Shown piece after piece: positions 15,097 to 25,900 of a DNA stretch of 64,000 nt; the stretch's first letter is position 1; the number at the start of each line of letters is the position of its first letter. The translations under genes were made by a program, and so were the position numbers. The DNA is taken from contig CM082596.2 of the NCBI GenBank assembly GCA_040954595.2, positions 558,001 to 622,000 of the forward strand, given 5' to 3'. The stretch comes from Balanoglossus misakiensis. Taxonomy: Eukaryota; Hemichordata. Below the pieces are notes generated by a model that worked only from the letters and a program-made list of their open reading frames with translations, was not told where the DNA came from and ran no database searches.

Positions 15097-15578
15097 AAGC
15101 TAATGATTATATCAATAGATACGAGGCGCAAATAGACTCCAACAATAGTTGGTAGTGTCGTAGTGAGTAGGTGTTCGACGAGCTCTCAAAGGGGAGCGAC
15201 ATTTTACGGAGTCGATAAGAAGCAGCCCTGAAAAATCGACCTATTTCCAGAGTAACTCAAATGGATAGTAAACCGCCCACTAAACAGCGCAAAATAACAC
15301 TTGGTTTTCTGAACGTCATTGGGACCAGGAATTATTACATGTCTGTTTCTCTGGTTACTAGTGCCAGTGACTGTCGAGATTTTGTGCAAATTGATCGATC
15401 ATGTTACAGTTGGTTGATAATCTGGGCGGACAGTTCGGTTCTAAATGTTGAGACATGATAATCATAAGTTTTACCATCGGTTCATTGTGAATTGTTGGAT
15501 GACGGGGAAAAACTCGCCAACTTCGTGACTAGCTTCATCTGACAGAAAACAAGATTTCAATCCAGTTGCCAGAAATGT

Positions 15579-15660
15579 CACAGTGACGGTTTCTTTGACG
15601 GGGTGGGGGATGGGTGGGGGCACAGTGACGGTTTGTTTGACGGGGTGGGGGATGGGTGGG
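15579..15660 (+). repeat. Two 42-bp tandem copies with G-quadruplex potential
   Basis: The unit CACAGTGACGGTTT.TTTGACG followed by GGGGTGGGGGATGGGTGGG is present twice head to tail (15579-15620 and 15621-15660). Each copy has four G-runs of three or more bases separated by one or two bases, which meets the usual G4 pattern. It sits between two composite sites upstream of Sp5. Confidence 0.75.
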
Positions 15661-15725
15661 TGATGGTACCACCAAAGCCGACACAGACACGCCGCTCTCG
15701 TTGACACGTTCATTGTTCCCGGATA

Positions 15726-15752
15726 TCAAAGCGCGCCGCCAAGTGTCAATCA
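15726..15752 (+). promoter_or_regulatory. TCF HMG + Helper + TALE composite site (best copy)
   Basis: This is the most complete copy: TCAAAG (in ATATCAAAGC, complement GCTTTGATAT), CGC spacer, GCCGCCA Helper core, AG, then TGTCAATCA at 15744-15752. All three half sites lie within 27 bp. The copy at 17434 keeps the same order and spacing but with a weaker Helper. Confidence 0.55.
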
Positions 15753-16648
15753 CCTCAGATAGAGACATCGTTAGCAGGTTTGCCTTGTGAGTGTCACAGT
15801 TTGTCTGGAATTTATGTTCATTAGTTCACACACAGTGACAATAGATCCACGATTTTCTCGAAGCAAAAATTTAATGCTAGTATTTAAACTTATTACGTTT
15901 ATTGAAACAAGACAAATTTTAGCAAAGTTCAAGGTATATAGGATCTATCTTCAATTCCATGAGTTGCCATGGTTTCAACCATAGGTTTCCGGAGCGACCC
16001 TAATCTAGCTTAGCATCAGGCGCCGATGCACAGGTCCATGGTCACATACGAGATTCTCCACACACCGTATCTCTTTTCCATTACTAGCGCGCCAGATGGA
16101 AAAGGCGATTAAGAAATACATAGTATTCGATGGTGGTTTGGTTTTATGGGATAACCCATGGATAACAACGACCTGTGTTTGAAATGGCGAGGTGTATAAG
16201 TATTTGAACTGGCAATTACCTGTGTCAATAAAAGACAAGATGGAAATCTTAAGTAAACAAATGGATTACTATATGCCCAAAGGTCCGTTGATAGTGGGTC
16301 ATGTAATAGTGGTGGTTGAATTTTGCAATAATGAATTCGACTAAAAATACATCCAAAGCAATAATGACACATTGTAAGGGTGTTCAAACACATATTGTAA
16401 TTATACACAGAGCAAGAACCTGTTGTGGCCTCGAAATATTGTATTGGATTTTTTTTATTGGTAATTTTACGTTATCTATCTCTCGCGGCAAGGATCACAA
16501 TCGCTGTATGAAGGAACCCCAATGCGAAGACCCAGGTTTTCGTTCGTTTGGCAGTGATCAGATGAAACGACGCCGCCACAGTTGAAAATTGAATATTCAG
16601 CCATAATGGAGAGGTTGCGTTGGTGTGTGTTTATCGCCTCTGCCGATC

Positions 16649-16664
16649 TCAAAGTACACCGCCC
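16649..16664 (+). promoter_or_regulatory. TCF HMG + Helper composite site
   Basis: TCAAAG, TAC, ACCGCCC with the same six-three-six geometry as at 15081. The 18 bases before it (TTATCGCCTCTGCCGATC) match the 15081 copy closely. An isolated GCCGCCA lies 77 bp upstream at 16572-16578, preceded by the decayed HMG-like TGAAACGAC. Confidence 0.5.
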
Positions 16665-17289
16665 AATAATTATAGAGATGAACCCTGTAGGTAAATGCTA
16701 TGCAACAATGGTAGAAACAGCGTTCTCTCACCGAGGGAGCACGGATTTTATAATCACGTGCTAGCAAAAATACCGAAAGTGGCACACATATTTCAAAGGG
16801 CACATCTCACCCTTGAAGAATTGAAATATGAAGTAAACTTATTCGTTAAAAATAGTGGCCTAATGGTAATTTTATTTTGTTTTAAAATACCTATGCTTTG
16901 TGCATGTATAATTACAATCCAAATACCCGAACCATTCGTTGCCTGTATCCCAAATTGCAATGCAACTCCAGACCACCTACGATGATTGAAATACGCCGCC
17001 ATACGCGCCGGGAAATTGAAACGCTGTGATACGCGCTGTTCCGTTCCATATCCTTCGCTTCTCTTTCGGGATAAAATATTCGGGCACTCTTTCATTACGC
17101 TATATGTGATTTTATCGTGTAGTTATAAATAGAAAGAAACTGATTGTGTTCGTATGTGTATAGGTATACGTTTCTTGTGTTGTAGGGGAGAGATACGTAC
17201 ATGAAAATCACCGTTGTCAAGGAATAGTTCGAATGTAGCGATGTGGTCTACAATGGAAAACTGGGTGCCGGGAAACCCAGTCTGGTTAC

Positions 17290-17299
17290 CTGTCAATCA
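17290..17299 (+). promoter_or_regulatory. PBX-PREP/MEIS decamer (CTGTCAATCA)
   Basis: CTGTCAATCA is the exact reverse complement of the PBX-PREP/MEIS decamer TGATTGACAG. No TCF/Helper half lies directly upstream, but a decayed one (TCTGAG, three bases, GCCGACT) follows at 17361. Confidence 0.45.
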
Positions 17300-17433
17300 T
17301 TATGTTCATTTGTTTAGAAGGTTGGGTGTGGGCCGGAAAGTTTGTCTCGGCAAGCTAAGATCTGAGGAAGCCGACTAAACCGGCCACATGCATATGTAAC
17401 GCGCGGTAGTATGTTTATCTCGTTAAGCCAACA

Positions 17434-17460
17434 TCAAAGCGAACCGCTTAGTGTCAATCA
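17434..17460 (+). promoter_or_regulatory. TCF HMG + weak Helper + TALE composite site
   Basis: ACATCAAAGC (complement GCTTTGATG, a full TCF HMG consensus), then GA, ACCGCTT (degenerate Helper), AG and TGTCAATCA at 17452-17460. Spacing equals that at 15726, and the following 100 bp also align with the sequence after that copy. Confidence 0.5.
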
Positions 17461-18219
17461 CCATACTTAATAGTATGTGTAAATGGTTGAACGCATTCAG
17501 CCAATTTGCCAGCCAGTTGTGTACAACAGTTTGTCTGAAATATATGCACATTAGCTAACACTTCAAGACATTCATGTCTACAAAAGTTTCAAACTTCGAC
17601 CTTCCAACAACGCTTTGCAGTAATCAATATTAAAAATGTCACAATTTCCGGGATATATTTCTACACGATTGCACAATTCTGACGACTAGCAAAACTGTGT
17701 ACGTCCCCCTTACAAGATAGTAAATCATTATTGGGTAAAATTGACGGAAATGAAGGACATTCCCGCCCCTGACAGTTACGTCAGATATTGAAACCGACGT
17801 CCTTATCGTATCACAAGGTAGAACACTGGGTCTGAATGTTAATGCACAGGCCCTGGATACCAGGGTCTTGGGTTTTAGTCAGGCCTGGGTTTAGTGTAAC
17901 TATAGAAATGAGAACTGAACGAAAATGTCACCGTATTGTCGCTAGTGTTATTTAATATAAACAAAACATATCACATTTCAATTCAATTCACACGAAAAAC
18001 AGTCTGACCTGACCAAGGAGAATTTTATAATGTACATAGATAGTATTCGGAAATTTGATTAAGTATTACTTGAAGGAATAGTCTTTTCCCCGAGCATTTC
18101 TACGGCTAGAGCTATAGCCTTCCAGACCCCCTATGGAAAACCAGACATACAGTTTTCCTGGGTGTCAGACCTTAGCTGTGTTGGGTGATTATCACCGAAG
18201 GAAGTGTCCCAGTCGGCAG

Positions 18220-18249
18220 GGCACAAAGGTCAACGCTATCTGTCAATCA
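18220..18249 (+). promoter_or_regulatory. TCF-like site with PBX-PREP/MEIS decamer
   Basis: CACAAAGG is followed 12 bases later by the exact decamer complement CTGTCAATCA (18240-18249). The Helper half is not recognisable here. Confidence 0.35.
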
Positions 18250-18309
18250 AGGATTACCAGTGTTTGTGAGGTTGGACGGAGGTTGGTGTGAATCTTTCAT
18301 CAATGGAAC

Positions 18310-18326
18310 ATCAAGGCGAGCCGCCA
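18310..18326 (+). promoter_or_regulatory. Degenerate TCF site + intact Helper
   Basis: ATCAAGG (one change from the HMG core), CGA spacer, GCCGCCA intact Helper core, with the same geometry as the other copies. Confidence 0.35.
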
Positions 18327-18395
18327 ATTCTACCTATTCATGCCCTTTAATGCTGGACATTCACGCGCTATACATGCGTCCCATTGAGCGCGGAC

Positions 18396-18421
18396 TCAAA
18401 GATCACCGCCCCAATGTCTAT
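18396..18421 (+). promoter_or_regulatory. TCF HMG + Helper composite site
   Basis: TCAAAG, ATC, ACCGCC, then CCCAATGTCTATCA, which resembles the downstream TGTCAATCA half of the best copies with one insertion and one change. A further decayed copy (GATCTCAGAGATGGCTGCCAA) follows at about 18467. Confidence 0.45.
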
Positions 18422-18899
18422 CAAACAACTGATAAACCCGAAGAGTAAATGGCGTGTCTGTTACCGATCTCAGAGATGGCTGCCAATAGAAACCACAGAA
18501 AACACACACAAGATTCATGTCCCCAGTTGCATTATCACATCACAGAAACAGACTGTGACGTTTGTATGTCAGTTTCGGGGACAGTATACATGTATATACA
18601 TTGTATATTAATTAAAAGTGAATCGTTCGTGTATATACTCCAAAAAATAAAATAATCGGCAAAACTCCTTGGACTTGTCGGTGAATTTTTGCCGTGTTTC
18701 TGCTTCTGTCGGCTTACACCAAGCGCGCCACCACAGTTGTTGGGTATTTGCATATTTTAACACTCCTTGAGTATAATTGCAATCGGCGAACATCAGAAGA
18801 AATCTCCGATGTCAATCAAACTATGCTGCCAAAAGACGGCAAGGGCTTCGACCTACACGTGCAGCACAAACATACCTTCCCCCGATAGAAAACAACGAT

Positions 18900-20440
18900 T
18901 GTAAGCCATATATTATATCTCCGACAACTGCGCGCTATCAAAACGCAATAAATTCTACCCACACTTAACACATAATAAAAACGTCACCCTCTGCAATATC
19001 AAACACGAAAACCCTCATAATTGCACGAAAATTGGTTAATAGCCGTTGGGGAGGAGTCCTTGGACCAAATAGTATTGAGATCATAATTGCCACAAACCTG
19101 TGACATGTTAATCACTGACAACTGTAAATTCTGCTTGTATTTACCACAGCCGCTCTGGTTTTAGAGTTGGTGAGATGATTTACTTCCATGGTGAGATCTA
19201 TGCTTGATGCGTAAAAGGCGGTTGCTCACAAAAAAGCCTCTATACCAATTGAACTTTTGACCTCCCTTTCCCATTTGCCGACGAGATAAACACAAATCTC
19301 GCGATCAGTTGCGGCGGAAGTGAAAAGAGCAGCAAATAAAAATATTTTCCTCGGGGCGATTAAAATGCGTTCAACTGAAATTTGAAGATCTGTTGAGATT
19401 GTCCGTTCAAACGAGAGACAGTCGGCGTTCATACCAGGTTGATGATTTATGGAGAAAATGGTTTCTATGGAGAGCTTGAGAAGGAATGACCACAACTTCA
19501 TCATCTGTCGCACGGTGGTTGTTCCGTTTGACTGACATTATTTGAATAGCAACGTCACTGCCATTTGAAGTCTGACAATTGGGAGGAGAACGGGCGGGGA
19601 CGACACGACCAACCAACCTCCGGCAATATCTGAGACCCGTTGTCGTAAACAAAACACAATTTATATAAAAGCGTCCGTGATTCAAACTAAACTAACACTG
19701 TAAGCATGGTTAAAGATAGCCAGTGGCTTTGCTGCAATAATGCGGGTCTGAAACATGGGAAATTATGCGATCGACTGGTAATGATAGACTACGCAGTCGC
19801 TTCGTGTGTGTTCGACCACAAAGCGGTACTTTGTGTACACCCCACTGCTTTGCCGTCGCTACAATGATACACTATGAATTATCATATGTATATTTCAAAT
19901 GTATATTTCAGAAATAAAGATTGCTTCCCTGAAAGAGAGAAACATACATGTTCGGTCTGTTTTTCTGTAATCTATGGTTAATGGACTTTTGTGGAGATAC
20001 ACTGTTGACAACACAGTGCCCTTTAAATAGTGGATAACATCGCAAAACCCTTACAGATGTGTATTAAATTGCAGTTTCTGATACGATGTCCAACAACCCA
20101 CAAAGCTGTCAGGGAGATCGGCTCCGACAAAGTCGTCTCTTGCTCAAGCGTTTTTTCTTTCTGTCACTGTTCAGCAGATGCTGTGTGTTTGTTCAGCTCC
20201 TGACTGTATTAGTCCATTGTTGGATCACGCATTATGGCATCCACTTTTATCCCTCTGTAGTCTGCCGACAAAGTACGTATTGAAACAGTATTCCTGGCAA
20301 AACCCTGCCGAGCGAGTAAAAAAAATAACATTCTCTGGTCTGTGGTTATCAGGCCGTTCCCCGTACGCAACACCGCCTTTCGCAGTGGCTCGACAGCGAA
20401 ACAGAGATGAGCACCGGCTTTGGTGTAAGTTTGCCTTCGG
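18900..20440. other. Upstream flank of Sp5, no gene seen
   Basis: No coding region is supported. Composite elements of the 14-18.9 kb type are absent or unrecognisable between about 18.9 and 20.5 kb. AT content is typical of the window. Confidence 0.5.
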
Positions 20441-20452
20441 GCGACTATAAAT
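20441..20452 (+). promoter_or_regulatory. Possible TATA box of Sp5
   Basis: GCGACTATAAAT contains a TATA-like CTATAAAT. If used, transcription would start about 30 bp downstream and give a 5' leader of about 700 bp before the ATG at 21186. Other starts closer to the ATG are equally possible. Confidence 0.25.
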
Positions 20453-20541
20453 CATCAACGGACGAGAGTTCAAACACACGCGAGTAGGGCAAGCCTTTGC
20501 CACTCGTTGGAGTATTCAAGTTACCAGCGGCTCCCCTTGGT

Positions 20542-20567
20542 GGGCGGCGAACTTTTATCTCTTTGTC
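20542..20567 (-). promoter_or_regulatory. Proximal GC box / Helper-like site with TCF cores
   Basis: Read on the minus strand this is TAAAAG, TTC, GCCGCCC: one base from the TCAAAG-N3-GCCGCC geometry of the upstream array. A separate TGACAAAG lies a few bases away. GGGCGG on the plus strand is also a classical Sp-family GC box, so it could serve Sp5 autoregulation. Confidence 0.4.
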
Positions 20568-20956
20568 AATAGGGATATAGTGAGAGAGAAATTAGCCTTC
20601 AGTGAACTACCATAGCACGGAACAATAACATGCAGCATCGCCTTATCTCTTAATCGAGTCCCTTGTCAAAATTAGCCAATCAGGATTGAGGAATGTCGGC
20701 TAGACTCCTCTGATGCCGTGAATCCAATTTGCAAAGTGTATAGAAGTGGCACCCGGCGATTAGTTCATTAAGTTGCCCGCCTTTTGTCCCGCCTTGCCCA
20801 GCCCACGTAATAATCGCTTCTATTATACGTGTCAACAAACACACAGCAGGCCCTTTGTCAGCACAAAAGATTCAATTTCCTTTCAAATCACCCGCTAGTT
20901 TGCGTTAATTGGCTAGCGGCAGAGATGAGAGGCAGCCTACTGGTTGCTGATTGGCC

Positions 20957-20972
20957 GGCGGTGCTTCAAAGC
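20957..20972 (-). promoter_or_regulatory. Proximal TCF HMG + Helper-like site
   Basis: On the minus strand GCTTTGAAGCACCGCC joins a good HMG core (CTTTGAA) to an ACCGCC Helper-like core. A related but weaker copy (GGCGGTGCTTTCAAA on the plus strand) is at about 13957. It lies about 215 bp before the Sp5 start codon. Confidence 0.4.
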
Positions 20973-21185
20973 AACCCGTTTGTCTCTGAAGTGTTACCGC
21001 CTATTCACACTTTCAGTGTACAAATTGGACAGCTCTGGGAGGAGAACTGGCATAACTACCCTACCCACACTCGTGTTCACAACACTGTACTACACTCAGT
21101 GCCAAAGGCTAGGTTCCAACGTCCCACCGATCAACCAAAGCAGTATTTCTGCCGTGGAAAATTTATTGCCAACACATCGATCATT

Positions 21186-22610
21186 ATGGCCAGGCAAGGA
21201 GCTGCCATTACATTACCAAACTCACAGTTCATTCAGGTACGTACTGATCCAGAGTCGCACAGCAGTGCAACTGAGTTCCCAGTTAATGTCCACCGTTTAT
21301 CGTTCTAAACCACAATTTCTCTTATTTAGCGAGAACCAAAACCCAGGATCTGTTGAGTGAGTTAGATATTTTACGACTGTTAAGTGTACTTTGGTGTTTC
21401 AATCACTAGACTCGTAATTCTCTTCAATACAAATCTGACCGTATTTTTTTTATCTCTATTACAGCACCCAGCACCAAGTTCAACCGATCTGAACAAACCG
21501 AGTCCGCTGGCTCTGTTGGCCGCAACTTGCAGTCGCATTGGTCAACCCGAATTGGCCCCACAACAACCACCCCAACCACAACCCCAGCAGCAACGGGCGC
21601 AACCGTCTCCGGTCCCGGTACAGACAAGCGCACCAATGGTTACCGTCACACCAGCCCTTCCCGAGCAGAGAGGGATCTTCCATCCGTGGAGTTCAACACC
21701 AAGTCCCGTGGCTCCAACTACCACTATGTTCCCCTCCGCCCACAGTCCAATCGCTGCTTCTATGGCTCCGATTCCTCACGTCATCAACCACCATCATCAT
21801 CTATCACCAACGCCCGGTACAACTATGCTACCCGGACATCTCGCTGTCTCCGTGCCTGCCGCGCCGTGTTCGCATGAGTTGCCTCCAACTCCACCAGCAG
21901 AACCGATCTACGCTTCTGGTTTTCCCTTCGAACTGAACACTAGTCCAGTTAAGTTTCTGTCACACAGCGGTGTGTGTTCCAGTGCGTTCACCAGTCCGAT
22001 CGTGTCCGCGGCTCACTTCGCCCATGCACACCAGCCTGTCCCGCAGCATAGACCCGTCTTCGAGGACGCCAGTCGTATTCCGTGGTGGAGCGTGGAATCT
22101 CAGAAGTCCCACCCATCTCTGACTCCCGCCGTTTCGCCTACCAGTTTCTGTGTCCAGCCCGTTGTCTACGGTTCTTCACCGGCCTATCCGTTACCACTCG
22201 GTGGTATGGTGTCAGCTCGTCCTTCCATCGCTTCAGCTCGTCGTTGCAGAAGATGTCGTTGTCCAAACTGCGTCAACGCTTCCAACACGAACAACCCCAA
22301 CAAGAAGAAACAGCACATCTGCCACATCCCCGGCTGCGGTAAAGTCTACGGCAAGACGTCCCACCTCAAGGCGCATCTCCGTTGGCACACCGGCGAAAGA
22401 CCGTTCGTCTGCAACTGGTTGTTCTGCGGCAAGAGCTTCACGCGTTCCGATGAGTTGCAGCGTCACCTCCGCACTCACACCGGCGAGAAGCGTTTCGTCT
22501 GCTCCGATTGCGGCAAGAGATTCATGCGAAGCGACCACTTATCCAAGCACGTGAAGACACACAGCACCAAGAAGACGAAATCCAGCGACAAGCCAGAGGA
22601 GTCACAGTGA
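21186..22610 (+). CDS. Sp5: Sp5-type C2H2 zinc-finger transcription factor
   Basis: Two coding exons, 21186-21236 and 21465-22610, joined in phase 0 (donor CAG|GTACGT, acceptor TTACAG), give 398 residues. Exon 1 encodes only 17 residues ending QFIQ, matching the short first exon of vertebrate Sp5. The Sp box [16 protein letters not shown] is at residues 30-45, a Pro/Ser/Gln-rich region follows, the Buttonhead box (CRRCRCPNC) is near 278-286, and three fingers lie at 303-325, 333-355 and 363-383 with all Cys/His ligands present. The fingers bind GC/GT boxes in the nucleus. In other animals Sp5 is a direct Wnt/beta-catenin target and acts mostly as a feedback repressor. The start was chosen because the upstream intron carries stops and this ATG gives the family-typical N-terminus. 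Assignment to Sp5 rather than another Sp rests on that N-terminus and the Myo3 neighbour. Confidence 0.93.
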
Positions 22611-22824
22611 TTTCATCGTTCTTGAACTCTCTTTGAGAAAGGACTCATTTTAAACAGTACTTTTGTTGCGTCTTTTTGAATTCGAAACCCACCGATACTG
22701 TGAATTGTACAGTAACCCCTTTCTGAACTTATTTATTGTGTACATTGCGATATTTTCGGTATTTGCCAAAGTTTCTGTACTTTTTGACATCCCATGAGAT
22801 GGGATAATGCATTATAACTTTTGT

Positions 22825-22830
22825 AATAAA
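22825..22830 (+). terminator. Sp5 polyadenylation signal AATAAA
   Basis: AATAAA lies 215 bp after the Sp5 stop codon, followed by a GT-rich tract (22873-22908) that could act as downstream element. Confidence 0.6.
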
Positions 22831-22871
22831 ATGATGAAATGGAGAGTACCTCTCGTGTTAGAAAGTTCTGT

Positions 22872-22872
<1 letters not shown>

Positions 22873-22908
<36 letters not shown>
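22873..22908 (+). repeat. (GT)n microsatellite
   Basis: About 18 uninterrupted GT dinucleotides just past the Sp5 polyadenylation signal. Confidence 0.95.
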
Positions 22909-22911
<3 letters not shown>

Positions 22912-25900
22912 AATGGATAATGCATGTTACGAGTGATAAAGTCCCGTGATCGGTTCCTTCTTCTACCAAGACTTCGACCCGATATCGATGCAACAATCAG
23001 AAACAGCAGATCAACCACACTGTCACGATTTCCAAATTTCCAGCAGATTGTCTGTGGTATAATAGACGCCGTTGGTGAAGTTGGCGACGTCGACTTCAGT
23101 TTTTTGCCTGGGATCTGAGACCCGTCGCTTATAAATACAGTGTTCTCGTCCTCCCCAGATATGATCGCTTTACTTCGACCACGTCCTTGCTTGTCTCAGT
23201 TGTTAGAATATGTTGATAACATCTTCGAGCCTTGACTTTCAGAAAATATCGTTCCTGACCGTGTTGTTGCACGACTCAAAATCGTAATCGCGATCCGAAA
23301 CGGCAGGAGTTCTTATCTCTGTATCAAATAGCAAACCCGATGCAATCAGTACGGACAGAAACCCTGGAGCCATTCGGAAAACGGGTGCGACTCAAACTCA
23401 CGGCCAAACGAGCCTTTGGCGAAGTCGCATGATTAATTATAAAACCGATTGCTTCCCTGATGAAAACCAGGCCGTTTTGAGACTGGACGTGATGCACAAT
23501 TTATCAAATTTTCATGAAACGACATGCCCTTTTCTTCTACGACCAGACTGGTCGACGGGAAGAATCTTTTGCACAAAAAAAACAGTTTTGTCAAGCTACT
23601 GCACTTGCGAAATCATAATGATAATAAATTTTGGTAAACGGCCATGGTAACAATCGACCATGGGGGTAATCGTCAATCGAACCGCCAACGTTGCTATGAC
23701 AAAATCCACTTATTCTTAAAAAAGAATAAGCAGCAAAAAAACACGTAGAAGGCAAATTGGATTTCTCCTCCTTGAGGTCGCAACACACAATTTGGTGAAC
23801 CAGGGCAGCCATAATTTCAGGTATTTGACTAGCAACCAGCAGTCACCTCTCTGACCACGTGGCATCGACAGGCTTTACATTTCAACTTCGTTCTTTTCTA
23901 TCATTAAAACGCATTCCCTATTGTTTCTTTGAAACCGTTAAGTTTGAAGTCATCCTTGATATCGCACCAAGCCACATAAGGAAGAGAAACAGCAATCCAA
24001 TTAACAACAGCAACCATGACAACGTCCGCGGACAGCGGTGAAAGAAACCTAGATAATAGCAACCGAACTTTTATCGAAAGAGGATTTGCCAGAACATGGC
24101 AACTTCTGAAAAACTCGCTGCTGAAGCTCACAACACGGGACATAGTCCACTAGCAACGGTATCTTCACCCATCTGTCGCCTTGGTAACTGGGATCCACCC
24201 TCTGCCGTCGGCAACCATGACAACACCGACACATTACAAAATACGAATTTCAAACATTTAATTTTTGTCAGTGAAATATTTAAAGATGCCGGCACTTTGA
24301 GGATTTACGGAAAGCTACCCGATAACCATGACAACCCAAAGACAGGATAGGCTTTGGTCGCTTCGTTCGCAATCAGATCATCAAAAAATTTGGCTTTTTT
24401 ATCGGAAGTCGCCGTTCTTCGATTTTGACAGACTGGTTTTTCAGACTGGTGGGAAACTGGTTGTAGTAGTCTCTTGTGAACTTATCCACATAGTGGAGGG
24501 ATGAAGCATTGATAGCGGAATTAAAGAATGAATTCAAAACGCCGGCTCCATGTCCCTAAGTGTTCACAGTAGGCTCCAAAAAGGCACCGAAAGGAGATTG
24601 CTAAAATCGCCGCGGGCTGTGTGTGAAAACCGCCGCCGCCGCTTTTGCCATCGCAACAGCTGCTGACATCAGATGAGTACAGCGCCATCTGGTGGTGATA
24701 TGCCCAAATGCTTTTTCCAAACGCATGTAGGATTTCAGCGAAAACAGCGCCCGTTTAAATACCCAACAACACTATTACAATTATTAGGTCAACTGTATAC
24801 CAGTAGCTGATAATGTGTCCTTGAAAATTTGGTGGCTGTAAAATGCTAATTTTTCACAATTTCCATTTCAAATATTAAACTTGGTCTTATAGATCGAAAC
24901 CCAAATCAGCAATTCAAAAATGATCTGATATTAAAAATCACATTTTATTTTGTCTCAAATCCGTCCCAACTGAGTATAACCACTGTATAGCATGATAAAC
25001 TACCACTATACCAGAAGTACTTTCTGAGTAAATGTAGGGAATACAATTTAGGTAATTTCAAGAAGCAAATATACAATTTATACCAAAAATTTGCTAACAT
25101 CATTTAAAACTCTTCTTTATGAAATTCTTGACTGTTCAATAGAAACTTTAGACATTTACTTGTAGTAAATTATAAATTGGTGATATGTGAAAGTGACTAA
25201 AAGAAATACTGTCAAATCTCAAGTGGAATGCATATTTTCAAAATCCGGTAAAGTGAAAGTCTGTTCAAATTTTTAAAATTAACTCTGGAATGTGTAATGC
25301 TGACAAAATGACCAGATTCATGTCGATAAGTTGAAAATTTGAAGATTTTTTCAATGTAAAGTTTATAACATTTTAAATGCTTGGTTTCTGAATAAAATTT
25401 TTGCTTTAAAATCTGAATATATATTTAAAAACCAACACTGTACTGTGTTGGTAGTACTCTGGTTAAATAGGTACATGTATATCAGAACTGATTTTGGTGT
25501 CAAAATTTTCCAGCACACATAACACAACAGCTGCTATACTATAGTACTATATGTTGAAGTGAATTACAATGGAACTCAACTTCATGAAAACATACAAACT
25601 GAGAGAAAAAAATACAAAATCTTTAAGAATGTTCCACTGAACTAGAAATATGAGGGAGCTTACCTTCTTCCAAAGGATGGGCTTTACCCACAGAGATGAT
25701 TGGCAGCCATTTTGAATTTTCATTAGTAGAAATTTGCATAATGAGTGACCCATCAGTATTTTGCATAGTGACCCTTATTTGCATAGATGCCCTTGATAAA
25801 AGACCCTTCAACCTCATGGTGATTCCTGATACATATATTTCCATGGTGACAAGATACTCTCCTCTTTCCCATAATTTTAACGAGGAGCGGCTTTGAATTA

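Larger units (their letters stand above)
13850..18900 (+). repeat. Ancient degenerate tandem array carrying recurrent composite motifs
   Basis: Short blocks recur in the same order and orientation. The segment around 15004-15100 (GCCGCC, then TTGAATAT, then about 50 bp later TTTATC-CC--TGCCGATCTCAAAG) resembles 16572-16665. The segment 15726-15840 (ATCAAAGCG..TGTCAATCACC, then TTTGCC, then CAGTTTGTCTG-AAT-TATG--CATTAG) resembles 17433-17560. The two pairs are offset by about 1.57 and 1.71 kb, which fits an old tandem duplication of a unit of roughly 1.6 kb. A more decayed third set lies at 18396-18830. Flanking sequence between blocks has largely diverged, while the cores stay readable. POU-type octamers (ATGCAAAT or its complement) occur near 13908, 15033 and 18750. 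Confidence 0.6.

Noticed and set aside
20829-21308. 159-codon plus-strand frame as a separate protein
   Set aside because: Only its 21186-21236 part is coding (Sp5 exon 1). The rest is 5' leader before and intron after a consensus CAG|GTACGT donor.
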